Source: Solidesulfovibrio aerotolerans
GTDB taxonomy: Bacteria; Desulfobacterota; Desulfovibrionia; Desulfovibrionales; Desulfovibrionaceae
NCBI RefSeq assembly: GCF_009856865.1
Contig: NZ_WVUD01000032.1
Location: 1-44,304, forward strand
Direction: 5' to 3'
Length of the DNA: 44,304 nucleotides
Below, piece after piece: positions 1 through 7,619 of the stretch. The position numbers and the translations under genes are program-made. Position 1 is the stretch's first letter. The number at the start of each line of letters is the position of its first letter. The notes beneath the pieces were generated by a model. The model was not told where the DNA came from. It searched no databases and worked only from the letters and a program-made list of their open reading frames with translations.

Positions 1-127
1 GCTGGAGGCTCAAGCACAGAAGCCAATGAGGCGCCCCCCCCCCCCGATTAGATGGAGGGCGGACATCAACATCGAGGGGGTCAATTTTGGACGCTGATTG
101 GGGGTCACTTTTCGGTGCTGTTTGACA
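1..127. mobile_element. Terminal remnant of an IS21-family insertion sequence
   Basis: Bases 76-127 carry two imperfect copies of a GGGGGTCA-TTTT-G-GC module (near 76-98 and 100-117) and end in TTTGACA. This resembles the repeated right end of IS21-family (istA/istB) elements, whose termini finish with CA. A run of 12 C residues lies at 34-45. Directly after base 127 the reading becomes typical HsdR sequence. I infer that the element, or a deletion that started from it, removed the front of hsdR. No target duplication can be checked because the other end is outside the window. The family name rests on memory of the end pattern. Confidence 0.55.
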
Positions 128-1905
128 GCCTGAATGAGCGCTCGAACATCATCGTGATGGTGGACGAGGCGCACCGCACCCAGGAAGGCGACTTGGGGCG
201 CAAGATGCGCGATGCACTGCCCAACGCCTTTCTCTTTGGTCTGACCGGTACGCCGATCAACAAGCGGGACCGCAACACTTTCTGGGCCTTCGGCGCGGAC
301 GAGGATGAGCAGGGATATATGAGCCGCTACTCGTTCCAGGATTCGATCCGGGACAAGGCCACGCTGCCGCTGCATTTCGAGGCGGTGGACGTGAAGCTGC
401 ATATCAACAAGGACGCCATCGACGAAGCCTACTCCCAGATGACTGATGAGTTGAGCGAGCTGGATCGTGACGATCTGGCCAAGCGGGCCGCCAAGATGGC
501 GGTGCTGATCAAGGCCCCGGCACGGGTGAGCGCCATCTGCCAGCACAACGTCAAGCACTTCCAGGAGAAGGTGGAGCCGAACGGCTTCAAGGCCCAGGTG
601 GTGACCTTCGACCGTGAATGCTGCGTGCTCTACAAGAAGGCCATGGACGAGTTGGTCGGTCCAGAGGCCAGTGCCATCGTCATGCACACCCAGGGAGGTA
701 AGTCCGATCAGTACGCGGAATGGAAGCTTACTAAGGACGAAGAGGAAAAACTCCTCGACCGCTTCCGCGATCCGATTGACCCGCTCAAGCTCCTGATCGT
801 CACCTCCAAGCTGCTGACCGGTTTTGATGCGCCCATTCTGCAGGTGATGTACCTCGATAAGCCAATGAAGGATCACAACCTGCTCCAGGCCATCTGCCGC
901 ACTAACCGTGTTTACCCTGGCAAAACCCATGGCCTGATCGTGGACTACCTGGGCATCTTCGATGACGTGGCCTTGGCCCTCGATTTCGATGAGAAGGCGG
1001 TTCAGAAGGTCATCACCAATCTGGACGAGCTCAAGAAGGATTTGCCCGGCGTGGTGACGAGATGCCTAGCGTTCTTCCCCGGTGTGGACCGTACCGTGGG
1101 CGGCTACGAGGGGCTGATCGCGGCGCAGGATTGCCTGCCAGATAACGAGACCCGGGACAAGTTCGCGGCGGAATATTCGGTGCTCTCCCGTCTGTGGGAG
1201 GCGCTGTCTCCAGATCCATGTCTCGGCCTTTATGAAAAGGACTACAAGTGGCTGACCCAGGTATATGAGTCGGTGAAGCCGCCGAGTGGCAACGGCAAGC
1301 TGCTATGGCACGCCCTTGGGGCCAAGACCATCGAACTGGTACATGAGAACGTGCACCTAGAAACGGTGCGCGACGACCTCGACACACTGGTGATGGACGC
1401 CGAGGTCATGGAAGGGCTGCTCGATGCCAAGGACCCGAACAAAAAATCCAAGGAAATCGAGATCAAGCTCATCGCCCGCCTGCGCAAGCATAAGGACAAT
1501 CCGAAGTTCGTTGCCTTGGGCGAGCGTCTCGAAAAATTAAAAGAGCGCCATGAGCAGGGCCTACTTAATAGCCTCGATTTTCTGAAAGAACTTTTGGTGT
1601 TAGCTAAGGAAGTTGTCCAGGCTGAACAAGCAGTCGACCCAGAGGATGAGCAGTTCAAGGCTAAAGCTGCATTAACAGAACTACTTACTGAAGCTAGGAA
1701 CGGTAAAACACCCGCGATTATTGAGAGGGTCGTCACCGACATCGATGAGATAGTTCGCTTGGTTCGTTTTCCAGGATGGCAGGATACAAAAGCTGGAGAG
1801 CGAGAGGTTCAAAAAGCATTGAGGAAAATTGTTTACGTGAAATATCAATTTAAGGATCAAGATTTATTCGACAAAGCATTTATTTACATAAAACAGTATT
1901 ATTAG
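128..1905 (+). pseudogene. hsdR: Type I restriction enzyme R subunit HsdR, 5'-truncated
   Basis: HsdR is the DNA-translocating and cleaving subunit of type I restriction systems. The frame carries the superfamily 2 helicase DEAH box (VDEAHRTQEG, about base 160), the motif III-like GLTGTPIN (about 238), the later helicase motifs LTGFDAP (about 820) and QAICRTNR (about 885), and the helical C-terminal domain. The N-terminal nuclease domain (PD-ExK) and the Walker A motor motif are missing, because the homologous sequence starts at an IS21-like end. An ATG at 52 would give a 617-residue chimera whose first 25 residues are IS sequence. Without nuclease and P-loop it should not restrict. No hsdM or hsdS is in the window. 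Codon use turns from GC-rich to AT-rich at about 1530 within the gene, which suggests recombination between two hsdR alleles. Confidence 0.85.
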
Positions 1906-2002
1906 CGTGTACATATTTTGCTTTGCGACATACATATTATGTAATGAATTTGCACGACAAAACATGGCATGCTTATCTTTCCATTTTAGAGGATTATAGC
2001 AC

Positions 2003-2305
2003 ATGGAAGATTGCTACACATTTTTCATATCTGAGCAAATTTCGAAGATAAGGGCATCGTTGAGAAGAAAAGGATATTATCCTTCAAGAGATAGACTGGT
2101 CAAAAATCTAAATATTGCTATTGATGCTTTTGCTGATAGATATGCAGACTTGCAAGATTGAGATGGTTTGATCGGAAATTATTATGAAGAAGAAGAGACT
2201 TATGATTTTTGCATAAAAAAGGACGCAATAAAACTTATTATGGAGGAAATGATCGCAGAAGGCATTACAAGAGATGAAAAGAAACAAAATAATATTCTAG
2301 CTTAG
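2003..2305 (+). pseudogene. Small unknown gene interrupted by one in-frame TGA
   Basis: An ATG at 2003 follows an AGAGGA element (about 1987-1992) and opens a 52-codon frame that ends in TGA at 2159-2161. The same frame then continues without interruption for 47 more codons to TAG at 2303-2305. Both halves read like one acidic, AT-rich protein: the first ends LNIAIDAFADRYADLQD and the second begins DGLIGNYYEEEETYDF. A single TGG-to-TGA change in a 100-residue gene explains this best. No hairpin of selenocysteine type is evident after the TGA. The first 52 codons alone could still be a functional small protein. I do not recognise the family. Confidence 0.45.
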
Positions 2306-2330
2306 ACTATGGTCGCATATAAACTCTCGC

Positions 2331-2429
2331 GACAGGATGAACGACTACATCTCCAAGCAAGTAGATATGGCCAAATTGCGAGCCGTCATCGATCGGGTAA
2401 GTGCAGAATTATCCTCCACAACCACCTAA
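2331..2429 (+). pseudogene. C-terminal scrap of a response-regulator receiver domain
   Basis: The frame reads DRMNDYISKQVDMAKLRAVI and ends at TAA 2427-2429. This matches the conserved end of CheY-like receiver domains, as found at the C terminus of hybrid histidine kinases (usual pattern GMNDYISKP, here with Q in place of the conserved P). Nothing of the rest of the domain precedes it, so this is a remnant left by deletion or by insertion of neighbouring DNA. Confidence 0.65.
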
Positions 2430-2487
2430 AATGTCACGCGATTCGGCTGTTATACGGATCGGAAATGATATTGAGTGGATAGCCTCC

Positions 2488-2705
2488 AGTACCACCATTT
2501 CTTGCCCAAAAATACCGCTTTTTGCACTTCTGAGGGTGGTACTGTAAAATTTTAAAAAATTATCCTAGGCGGTTATCCTGCGGGGCTGGCCTATGGGGTA
2601 CAGGTGCTCTAGGTAGTAAAGCTAATTTTTAAAATTTTTTATATCGTAATTTCAGGTTTTTATGTTCCTCCTGGCGCTGTCGGGCTCCTGAAATAAATTA
2701 CGATA
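2488..2705. repeat. Three back-to-back inverted repeats in non-coding DNA
   Basis: Three stem-forming repeats follow each other almost without gaps. Stem A pairs AGTACCACC (2488-2496) with GGTGGTACT (2535-2543). Stem B pairs the AT-rich arm at 2546-2562 with 2623-2638, one T different, and contains an inner CCTAG (2564-2568) / CTAGG (2609-2613). Stem C pairs TATCGTAATTTCAGG (2642-2656) with 2687-2705, where four extra bases are inserted. No credible gene overlaps it. It could be a structured RNA, a miniature transposable element or a replication/transfer structure; the sequence alone does not decide. Confidence 0.5.
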
Positions 2706-2868
2706 CTCTCTCGCTGCAAAATTTGGCACGATTTTAAATGTTTTATTTCAACGTGATGGCGAAAGAATCTTTTTGTGTCTCGTCTTATTCCTCGCCGACA
2801 CCCTGAAAAATGAAATGTACCCGGCTGATACTGATTTGACGGGTCAATACCGGCAGTTGTACTTATGA

Positions 2869-3066
2869 AGAGAAGCTCCTGCTTGGGGGCGTCTGTGCGC
2901 AAGAAGAAACGGTGAACGTTTTGGTGATCGGGAAGCGCACCGCATCGCGGTGCTTGATTTCGATGACACCAGTGTGGATCGGGTGGTCGATCTCACCAGG
3001 CGACGAGGCTATTGCGTTTCGGTCCTGAGCCCGGCACACCTCAACCGAGAAAGGATCCCGCAATAA
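2869..3066 (+). pseudogene. Open frame without start codon, probable gene fragment
   Basis: A 65-codon frame is open from the TGA at 2866-2868 to TAA at 3064-3066. It has protein-like composition (for example HRIAVLDFDDTSVDRVVDL) and lies just upstream of the small gene at 3081. There is no ATG; a GTG near the VLDF segment is possible. It may be the 3' end of a gene cut by the rearrangements around it, or a short gene with a non-standard start. I do not recognise the family. Confidence 0.3.
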
Positions 3067-3080
3067 TGAGAGGCTAATCC

Positions 3081-3263
3081 ATGAAAACAAAAAATGAAGA
3101 TAAGGACAGCTTGTCATGGAAAGCGGATGCGGCGTTCCTTCAAGCAGCTAAGAAAGTCATCCAAAAAGCCAAGCAGACAGATACGCCTGTGGTCATCTGG
3201 GAAGAAGGGCAAGTTAAAGAAGTATCCGCGACGGAAATGGAGTCGAGGCTGAAAGCTAAATGA
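3081..3263 (+). CDS. Small conserved-type hypothetical protein (60 aa)
   Basis: ATG at 3081 is preceded by GAGAGG (3068-3073). The 60-residue product is charged and Lys-rich, with an amphipathic helix (residues 15-35) followed by TPVVIWEEGQVKEVSATEME. Short proteins with this 'PVVIWE-GQVKE' ending occur widely on bacterial accessory DNA. Its TGA overlaps the ATG of the next small ORF (ATGA, 3260-3263), so the two may be translationally coupled. That layout resembles an antitoxin-toxin pair, but neither product carries a motif that proves it. Confidence 0.5.
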   Translation: MKTKNEDKDSLSWKADAAFLQAAKKVIQKAKQTDTPVVIWEEGQVKEVSATEMESRLKAK

Positions 3264-3424
3264 TAAATGCGGGAATTTTTCCTCGATTTGACGCTCATGG
3301 TCTTTGTCGACAACTGAAAAAGAGCTACATCTTCGCTCTGTCCCCGGATGTGATGATCGGCACGGCTTTCTTCGACCGGATGCGAGCATGTCCCCGGTGG
3401 GCCAAATCTTGTGAGCAGAGGTGA
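3260..3424 (+). CDS. Small ORF coupled to the preceding gene (54 aa)
   Basis: This 54-codon frame starts inside the stop codon of the gene at 3081-3263 (ATGA overlap) and ends at TGA 3422-3424. It includes the segment KKSYIFALSPDVMIGTAFFD. The start overlap is the main support; there is no independent ribosome-binding site. It may be a truncated partner gene of the upstream ORF or a chance frame. Confidence 0.3.
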   Translation: MINAGIFPRFDAHGLCRQLKKSYIFALSPDVMIGTAFFDRMRACPRWAKSCEQR

Positions 3425-3450
3425 GTAAATTCTCGCGAGCGTAGAAGAAA

Positions 3451-3777
3451 GTGACAGAAATAAATAACCACCAAGACGTTCAGGAAGAACTCATTAACGA
3501 TTTTATGCGAATTCAAAAGTCTGGAAAGGTAACAGTTTTAGAGGTTGCTATCGTTTCATGGGACTGTCAAAACCCCTATTTGGAATGGAAAATTTTTTGT
3601 ACATGGCAGGGGATACCTACTTCCTCAGAGGTTGCCGCAGCAGAGCAGCAGGTCCTGTTGGACAAAGAATTTTTCGGTCGTTGTTCGCGTTGTGGTAGAC
3701 TGTGCAACTCTGGCCACATGCACAATGACAATACATGTCAGGGATGTGCAGAGAGATATTTAGGTATCGTTCACTGA
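3451..3777 (+). CDS. Hypothetical protein with C-terminal zinc ribbon (108 aa)
   Basis: The frame starts with GTG at 3451 behind a weak purine-rich stretch (AGAAGAAA). The C-terminal third has a four-cysteine zinc-ribbon pattern: C78-x2-C81 and C96-x2-C99, with H89, H91 and an extra C85 between them, and ends AERYLGIVH. The first 70 residues are mixed alpha/beta with several aromatic residues and carry no known motif. Zinc ribbons of this size usually bind nucleic acid or protein partners; the actual role is unknown. It is followed by about 300 bases without a gene. Confidence 0.55.
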   Translation: MTEINNHQDVQEELINDFMRIQKSGKVTVLEVAIVSWDCQNPYLEWKIFCTWQGIPTSSEVAAAEQQVLLDKEFFGRCSRCGRLCNSGHMHNDNTCQGCAERYLGIVH

Positions 3778-4074
3778 CGAGAGGTTCTTGCTATACGTAT
3801 TTTCTGCATCAGTATGATTATTCCCGTACGAATTTATAGCTCTGTGTGCTAGATATGTAATTTGTTGCGAATCTGCCTGGAGATGAAGGCAGCCTGGACC
3901 GGTTATCAAATTATTATCGGAGCAAATTACACACCGGAGTCGGTAAGAATCGCTTGCGGTCGTTCCAAACGGAAATAGCCAATTTTGTAACTTGCTTGTG
4001 TGACAGAGAAAGTTTCGCAAGGCCGTTCCTTGTCTGATAAAATTCAAAAATAATTTAGCATGGGAGGAAACCCA
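3778..4074. other. Intergenic stretch, no gene seen
   Basis: I see no convincing gene here on either strand. A 95-codon minus-strand frame that covers most of it lacks a ribosome-binding site and reads like random sequence. The last bases carry the strong Shine-Dalgarno sequence of the glutaredoxin gene. Confidence 0.5.
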
Positions 4075-4332
4075 ATGTCAACCCAGGTCAAGATCTACAC
4101 GCTTTCCACATGCTCGCACTGCACTAAGGCTAAAGAATTCCTTGACGAGAAGGAGATTGCCTATGACAGTGTCAGTGTAGACTTCATGTCCGGCGACGAT
4201 CGTACTCAAATTCTTGAGATCATTCGAAAATTAAACCCATCGATAACGTTCCCGACTATTGTTATCGGTAGCAAGGTCATCGTAGGTTTCCGCCGAGATG
4301 AGATTGAAGTAGCCCTCAAAGATTGCGAGTGA
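4075..4332 (+). CDS. Glutaredoxin-family protein (85 aa)
   Basis: A small dithiol oxidoreductase that exchanges disulfides with target proteins or low-molecular-weight thiols in the cytoplasm. The CxxC active site is C13-S-H-C16, followed by TKAKEFL. The cis-proline is P60 in TFPTIVI, and GFRRDEI (71-77) fits the substrate-binding loop. The length is normal for the family. The start is ATG 4075, because GGGAGGAAA sits at 4062-4070; the in-frame ATG at 4060 would place that site inside the gene. CSHC-type glutaredoxins are common in anaerobic deltaproteobacteria. Here it stands alone on the element, with the radical SAM gene convergent behind it. Confidence 0.85.
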   Translation: MSTQVKIYTLSTCSHCTKAKEFLDEKEIAYDSVSVDFMSGDDRTQILEIIRKLNPSITFPTIVIGSKVIVGFRRDEIEVALKDCE

Positions 4333-4547
4333 TAACGAATGTTAAGGTCAATGCATGGCAGCAACCTTGATGTCGCCATCTGTGAAGGGCTTGTCCGTAA
4401 TGCTGAAAAGTAAATTATTTCGATGTTTTTGGAAGATTTAAGCCGGCCTTCATTGCAAAATTCTGTGACAAAGCGAAACGCAAGAGATTGCGTTTGGGGA
4501 TAACCAGGTCGGCGCTAACCAAATCTTGCCATTAAAGTTAAAAAAAA

Positions 4548-4572
4548 GGGGAAGTCTCGACAAAACTTCCCC
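4548..4572 (-). terminator. Rho-independent terminator of the radical SAM gene
   Basis: Read on the minus strand, a perfect 8-bp GGGGAAGT / ACTTCCCC stem with a 9-base loop is followed by a run of eight or more T. It lies 10 bases after the stop codon of the 4583-5524 gene. Confidence 0.9.
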
Positions 4573-4582
4573 TATCTTGTCA

Positions 4583-5524
4583 CTATCTTTTCAACCATAC
4601 AACCGCAGAATCGTCAACGTCAAACCCGTCTCCATCTGAATTGATTACGATCTTTGTTTTGTCAAGTATTCCAAGGCTACGAGCGCTATCTGTAGATGCA
4701 CCAATGAGAGATTTAATGTAAGAAGTGTAAGAAGGTTTTGTCGCGAATAATTTGAGCTCTCTGGCCATTTTATCGTATCCATGTGTTTCTAACTCCTTTG
4801 AACATTTATCGATGTTGCTGTTTTTGATACTAATTGGTTCAATCCAAATTCCATCAGGTTCAAACTTGGCCAATGAAGAAAGAATGGAATGGATGTCGCT
4901 TTTGCCGTTAATAAGTGCGGGCATACAGGGGCTTATCATTCCAAACGTTGATATTCCATTTTCGTGAATTATTCTATAGGCTTCTAATCTTTCCGAGATA
5001 GACGAGCAATTCGGTTCCAGCATTTTACAAAAGTTGTCTTTACTTAACGGCGCAGGAATGCTTATTCCAATAGAAACCCGGTCTTTATAGTATTTAAACA
5101 AATCTAAGTCGTAGAGAACGGATGTGCTTCTAGTTAAAACTCGTACATATGCATCGGACTTGCTTAACACTGCTTCAATGCACTTACGACCAAGTCCAAT
5201 TTCAAACGACTCTGGTGCATAGGGGTCTAACAATGCTGAAATCAATACAATATCGGTTTTGTTTAGTTTGTATCCAGTTCTAGCGGTGCGAATAGGTGTC
5301 CATGGGTCTATTACTCCAACGTTTTGTTCAAATAATTCGAAGGCGGTGTATTTGATCTCTTTGAAAAATTCATGCCTGTACACATAACTAGGGTTAGTGC
5401 AGAATTTACAGCCGAGACTGCAGATCATTCCTGTGTTAACGGTGTGTGTAGCCAGTTGTCTTTTTAAGTAGTCCTTGGTTTTGGTTATAGCTACGTTTCT
5501 TTGTAAAATAAATTTTGTCGTCAT
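4583..5524 (-). CDS. Radical SAM protein, SplB-like family (313 aa)
   Basis: The CxxxCxxC motif that binds the radical-generating [4Fe-4S] cluster is at C35-x3-C39-x2-C42 (CSLGCKFC). The remainder fits the partial TIM barrel of the SplB / COG1533 group: VRVLTRSTSVLYDLDLF, then ISIPAPLSKDNFCKMLEPN with SERLEAYRIIHENGI, then MISPCMPAL. Members include spore photoproduct lyase relatives and many uncharacterised enzymes. The true substrate cannot be told, and the photolyase role is not implied. A clear GAGGAGAA site precedes the ATG, and a strong terminator follows the stop. The gene is markedly AT-rich, unlike the core chromosome, and is monocistronic. Confidence 0.8.
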   Translation of the reverse strand: MTTKFILQRNVAITKTKDYLKRQLATHTVNTGMICSLGCKFCTNPSYVYRHEFFKEIKYTAFELFEQNVGVIDPWTPIRTARTGYKLNKTDIVLISALLDPYAPESFEIGLGRKCIEAVLSKSDAYVRVLTRSTSVLYDLDLFKYYKDRVSIGISIPAPLSKDNFCKMLEPNCSSISERLEAYRIIHENGISTFGMISPCMPALINGKSDIHSILSSLAKFEPDGIWIEPISIKNSNIDKCSKELETHGYDKMARELKLFATKPSYTSYIKSLIGASTDSARSLGILDKTKIVINSDGDGFDVDDSAVVWLKR

Positions 5525-5735
5525 AAGTTCTCCTCAATGTGTAATTATTTTAGAAACTTTGGTCAATAAGTTTAGTTTCCCAAGTTTCTGATTCCATTAT
5601 ATCTTTAATTTCTTTGCAAAGTAGAACTTATCAATAGAAAATAAGAAGAGATTTAAAGATGCAAGTGCAAGTCTTTAACTATTGGGGAAGACAATTCTGT
5701 GGAGCATAGGATGGCGACTTGGAGAGGGGAGGGGG

Positions 5736-5873
5736 AATAGCAACTGCTAGCAAAATCTGAAATTGCTATTGCTAATCAAATGATTTCAAATAGTTAAGCC
5801 CCTTTTTGAATAGCAATTTGGGGTTGCTATTGCTATCGATAACCCCTTGAAATATTTAGACTAGCAATAGCAA
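5736..5873. repeat. Cluster of 12-bp direct and inverted repeats
   Basis: TTGCTATTGCTA occurs at 5763-5774 and 5824-5835, and its reverse complement TAGCAATAGCAA at 5862-5873. Degenerate half copies (TAGCAA) lie near 5738 and 5811. GGGGTT / AACCCC (about 5820-5845) can also pair around the second copy. The spacing is irregular. The cluster is upstream of the minus-strand radical SAM gene. It could be an array of regulator sites, iteron-like replication sites, or RNA structure. Confidence 0.6.
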
Positions 5874-5888
5874 AACGCTATATATATT

Positions 5889-5916
5889 GGGAGGGGTTGC
5901 TTTTGCAACCCCCTCC
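5889..5916. terminator. Strong hairpin, possible terminator
   Basis: GGAGGGGTTGC (5889-5899/5900) pairs with GCAACCCCCTCC (5905-5916) around a TTTT loop, with one bulged C. There is no T tract directly after it on either strand, so termination is only a possibility. It closes the repeat cluster at 5736-5873 and may belong to the same element. Confidence 0.5.
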
Positions 5917-6374
5917 TGTATCACAGTAATGTCGAAGCGAGTTGCTGTAGAAGTTGAACCAATTAAAAAAATCTATTGAAAATATCTAACTAGATTATTG
6001 TAACAAAATTATAAAATTTATATTGTTTCTAAACAAATTTTATTTCAATATTATGAACCACTGGGGCAGTATTTATTTTCAGTTTTTCAGGTATTGTAGG
6101 CAGCTATTGTTTCAGTTTTGGCGTCATCTACAAGGGCTATTGAGCAGAGATATTTTTTTAAAGATATTATTTAGAGCATGCTCAGTGAGCTGATTTTGTT
6201 TGGCATATGAAGGAAAACGGGTATCCAGGTTGTTTGTTTTTATAAGTGAAAGTTTTTAGTCTGCTTTGCTGGGATTTTGATCATAGTGGTTTTGACGGCT
6301 GCAAGAATTTTTTCTACTATTGACGGTAATTAAAAAAATTTGAACTATAAGCGGATAATTAAATTTCCAACGAC
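5917..6374. other. AT-rich intergenic stretch, no gene seen
   Basis: No frame longer than about 30 codons looks coding on either strand. The DNA is strongly AT-rich and without clear repeats. It separates the repeat cluster from the gene debris and unknown gene that follow. Confidence 0.5.
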
Positions 6375-6545
6375 ATGCAAATTATTGCTTAATCTGAAAA
6401 TTTACCAAGAGAAAATGATCTATTCGCTTTTGGTTATAACGCGAAGCAGCATAATCTTACGGCCTTCTTTCATGCAATTTATAGAGCAACTGTAGGAATT
6501 TCTCTTTTTGACGGAACGAAAATTGACGATGGAACTTCATGGTAA
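6375..6545 (+). pseudogene. Possible gene remnant upstream of the 318-aa gene
   Basis: ATG at 6375 is followed after five codons by TAA (6390-6392). The same frame then stays open for 50 codons to TAA at 6543-6545 and reads like protein: LFAFGYNAKQHNLTAFFHAI, then ATVGISLFDGTKIDDG. A second short frame in another phase runs from ATG 6529 to TGA 6646-6648 (39 aa). Either may be the decayed front part of the gene at 6645 or an unrelated fragment. Confidence 0.25.
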
Positions 6546-6644
6546 ATTTTGTATGCTTAAGCTAAAGAACGTCCAAGGGTATGGCCTCTTGACGTGTTTT
6601 AAAAATCCTTCTGGCTCAGGTGGAGCATCTGGTCAATTGCATCA

Positions 6645-7601
6645 TTGAATGCTCCTGTGTCAAAATGTTGGGATGTGGCTAAGAAATTTTTGGGTTTTGA
6701 CTCTATTGCGAGGTACAGGATGAAAAATACAGCAGATATAATTGCGAGGAAACTTCTTGAATATAAAATGCCGAAAGTAGTCAATCTCGACAGCTATCGA
6801 TCTGAAGTTGAATTTCTTTCAGCGAACAACCTTGGGCCGACAGCATTAGATGATATGGTTAGCCAAGGATACGATGTTTCACATGCTGCATACGTATTTA
6901 CTATGAATTTTACTTCTGTCCTTTCGGAACAAATGGCAAGCCTTAAAGAAGCGAAAAAGTTGTTTAAAATTCTAAACGATGCTACAGAGGAATATATACC
7001 TCAAGGCCCACCTATTAGCCCCTTGACTAATAGTTACTTTTCTTTATGGGCCTGCTTCGACCTGGTCTTTGGTGGCGGGCAAGTAACAATTGGCAATTGT
7101 GCTCTTGCTTTCGCTGAAAAAGCAAAGATTGGGAGATGGTTATGCGATACATTGCTATTTTTGTCCGTCTCGAGAATGGGTTTTTATGTCCATTGCGGTA
7201 AAGATGGCGATTTCGTGAAACTCAGGGAAATCGGCACTCAAGAAATCTTGTATTGCCATGTCCCTGTAGATTACAAAGGTAAAAAAGGAGAATTGTGGTT
7301 CGTTAGACTGGCTCCTGCAGTGTTCTCTCCTGACAAGTATTTTGTAGTACTGACGACTCCTTATATTGTGGTCGGCTACTCAGAGTCGGATTATCTGTCG
7401 AGTTTCCAGCGTGAATTCGAACGGACGAAGTTATCTGTCAAGAAGCTTGATGAGGAAACTTTTTTGGCTGATTATTACAAATTTGGGTCAAGCAGAATGC
7501 ATTGGAATGAATATATTTTCTGTGCTTACACTTCGCATACAAAAGACGCTATTTTTCTAACGGGAGTTCCTGATTTAAAAGAAACTTTGCCACATGCTTA
7601 G
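6645..7601 (+). CDS. Unknown protein upstream of recD2 (318 aa)
   Basis: I do not recognise the family. The frame is open from TAA 6600. Possible starts are TTG 6645 or ATG 6720 (GAGGTACAGG precedes the latter), so the N terminus is uncertain. The protein is soluble and mixed alpha/beta. Residues 130-160 contain ISPLTNSYFSLW and a Gly-rich LVFGGGQVTIGN. The best conserved-looking block is SRMGFYVHCGKDGDFVKLRE through GELWFVRLAPAVFSPDKY and FVVLTTPYIV (about 180-245). No catalytic motif or membrane segment is visible. Its stop is only 18 bases from the recD2 start, so the two are probably co-transcribed, which hints at a shared DNA-related role. Codon use is AT-rich compared with recD2. Confidence 0.55.
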   Translation: MNAPVSKCWDVAKKFLGFDSIARYRMKNTADIIARKLLEYKMPKVVNLDSYRSEVEFLSANNLGPTALDDMVSQGYDVSHAAYVFTMNFTSVLSEQMASLKEAKKLFKILNDATEEYIPQGPPISPLTNSYFSLWACFDLVFGGGQVTIGNCALAFAEKAKIGRWLCDTLLFLSVSRMGFYVHCGKDGDFVKLREIGTQEILYCHVPVDYKGKKGELWFVRLAPAVFSPDKYFVVLTTPYIVVGYSESDYLSSFQREFERTKLSVKKLDEETFLADYYKFGSSRMHWNEYIFCAYTSHTKDAIFLTGVPDLKETLPHA

Positions 7602-7619
7602 GTTTGTATAGGTAATGGC

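Noticed and set aside
34-45. Run of 12 C residues as a phase-variation tract
   Set aside because: It lies in IS-remnant DNA outside any supported gene, so slippage would have no evident effect; it may also be a sequencing problem.
2162-2220. Selenocysteine insertion at the TGA in the 2003-2305 frame
   Set aside because: No SECIS-like hairpin seen by eye directly after the TGA and no redox-type context; kept only as a point to test.
3760-4047. 95-codon minus-strand frame
   Set aside because: No ribosome-binding site, composition like random sequence, no recognisable domain.
5736-5916. CRISPR array
   Set aside because: Repeat units are only 12 bases, irregularly spaced and in both orientations; no cas gene is present anywhere in the window.
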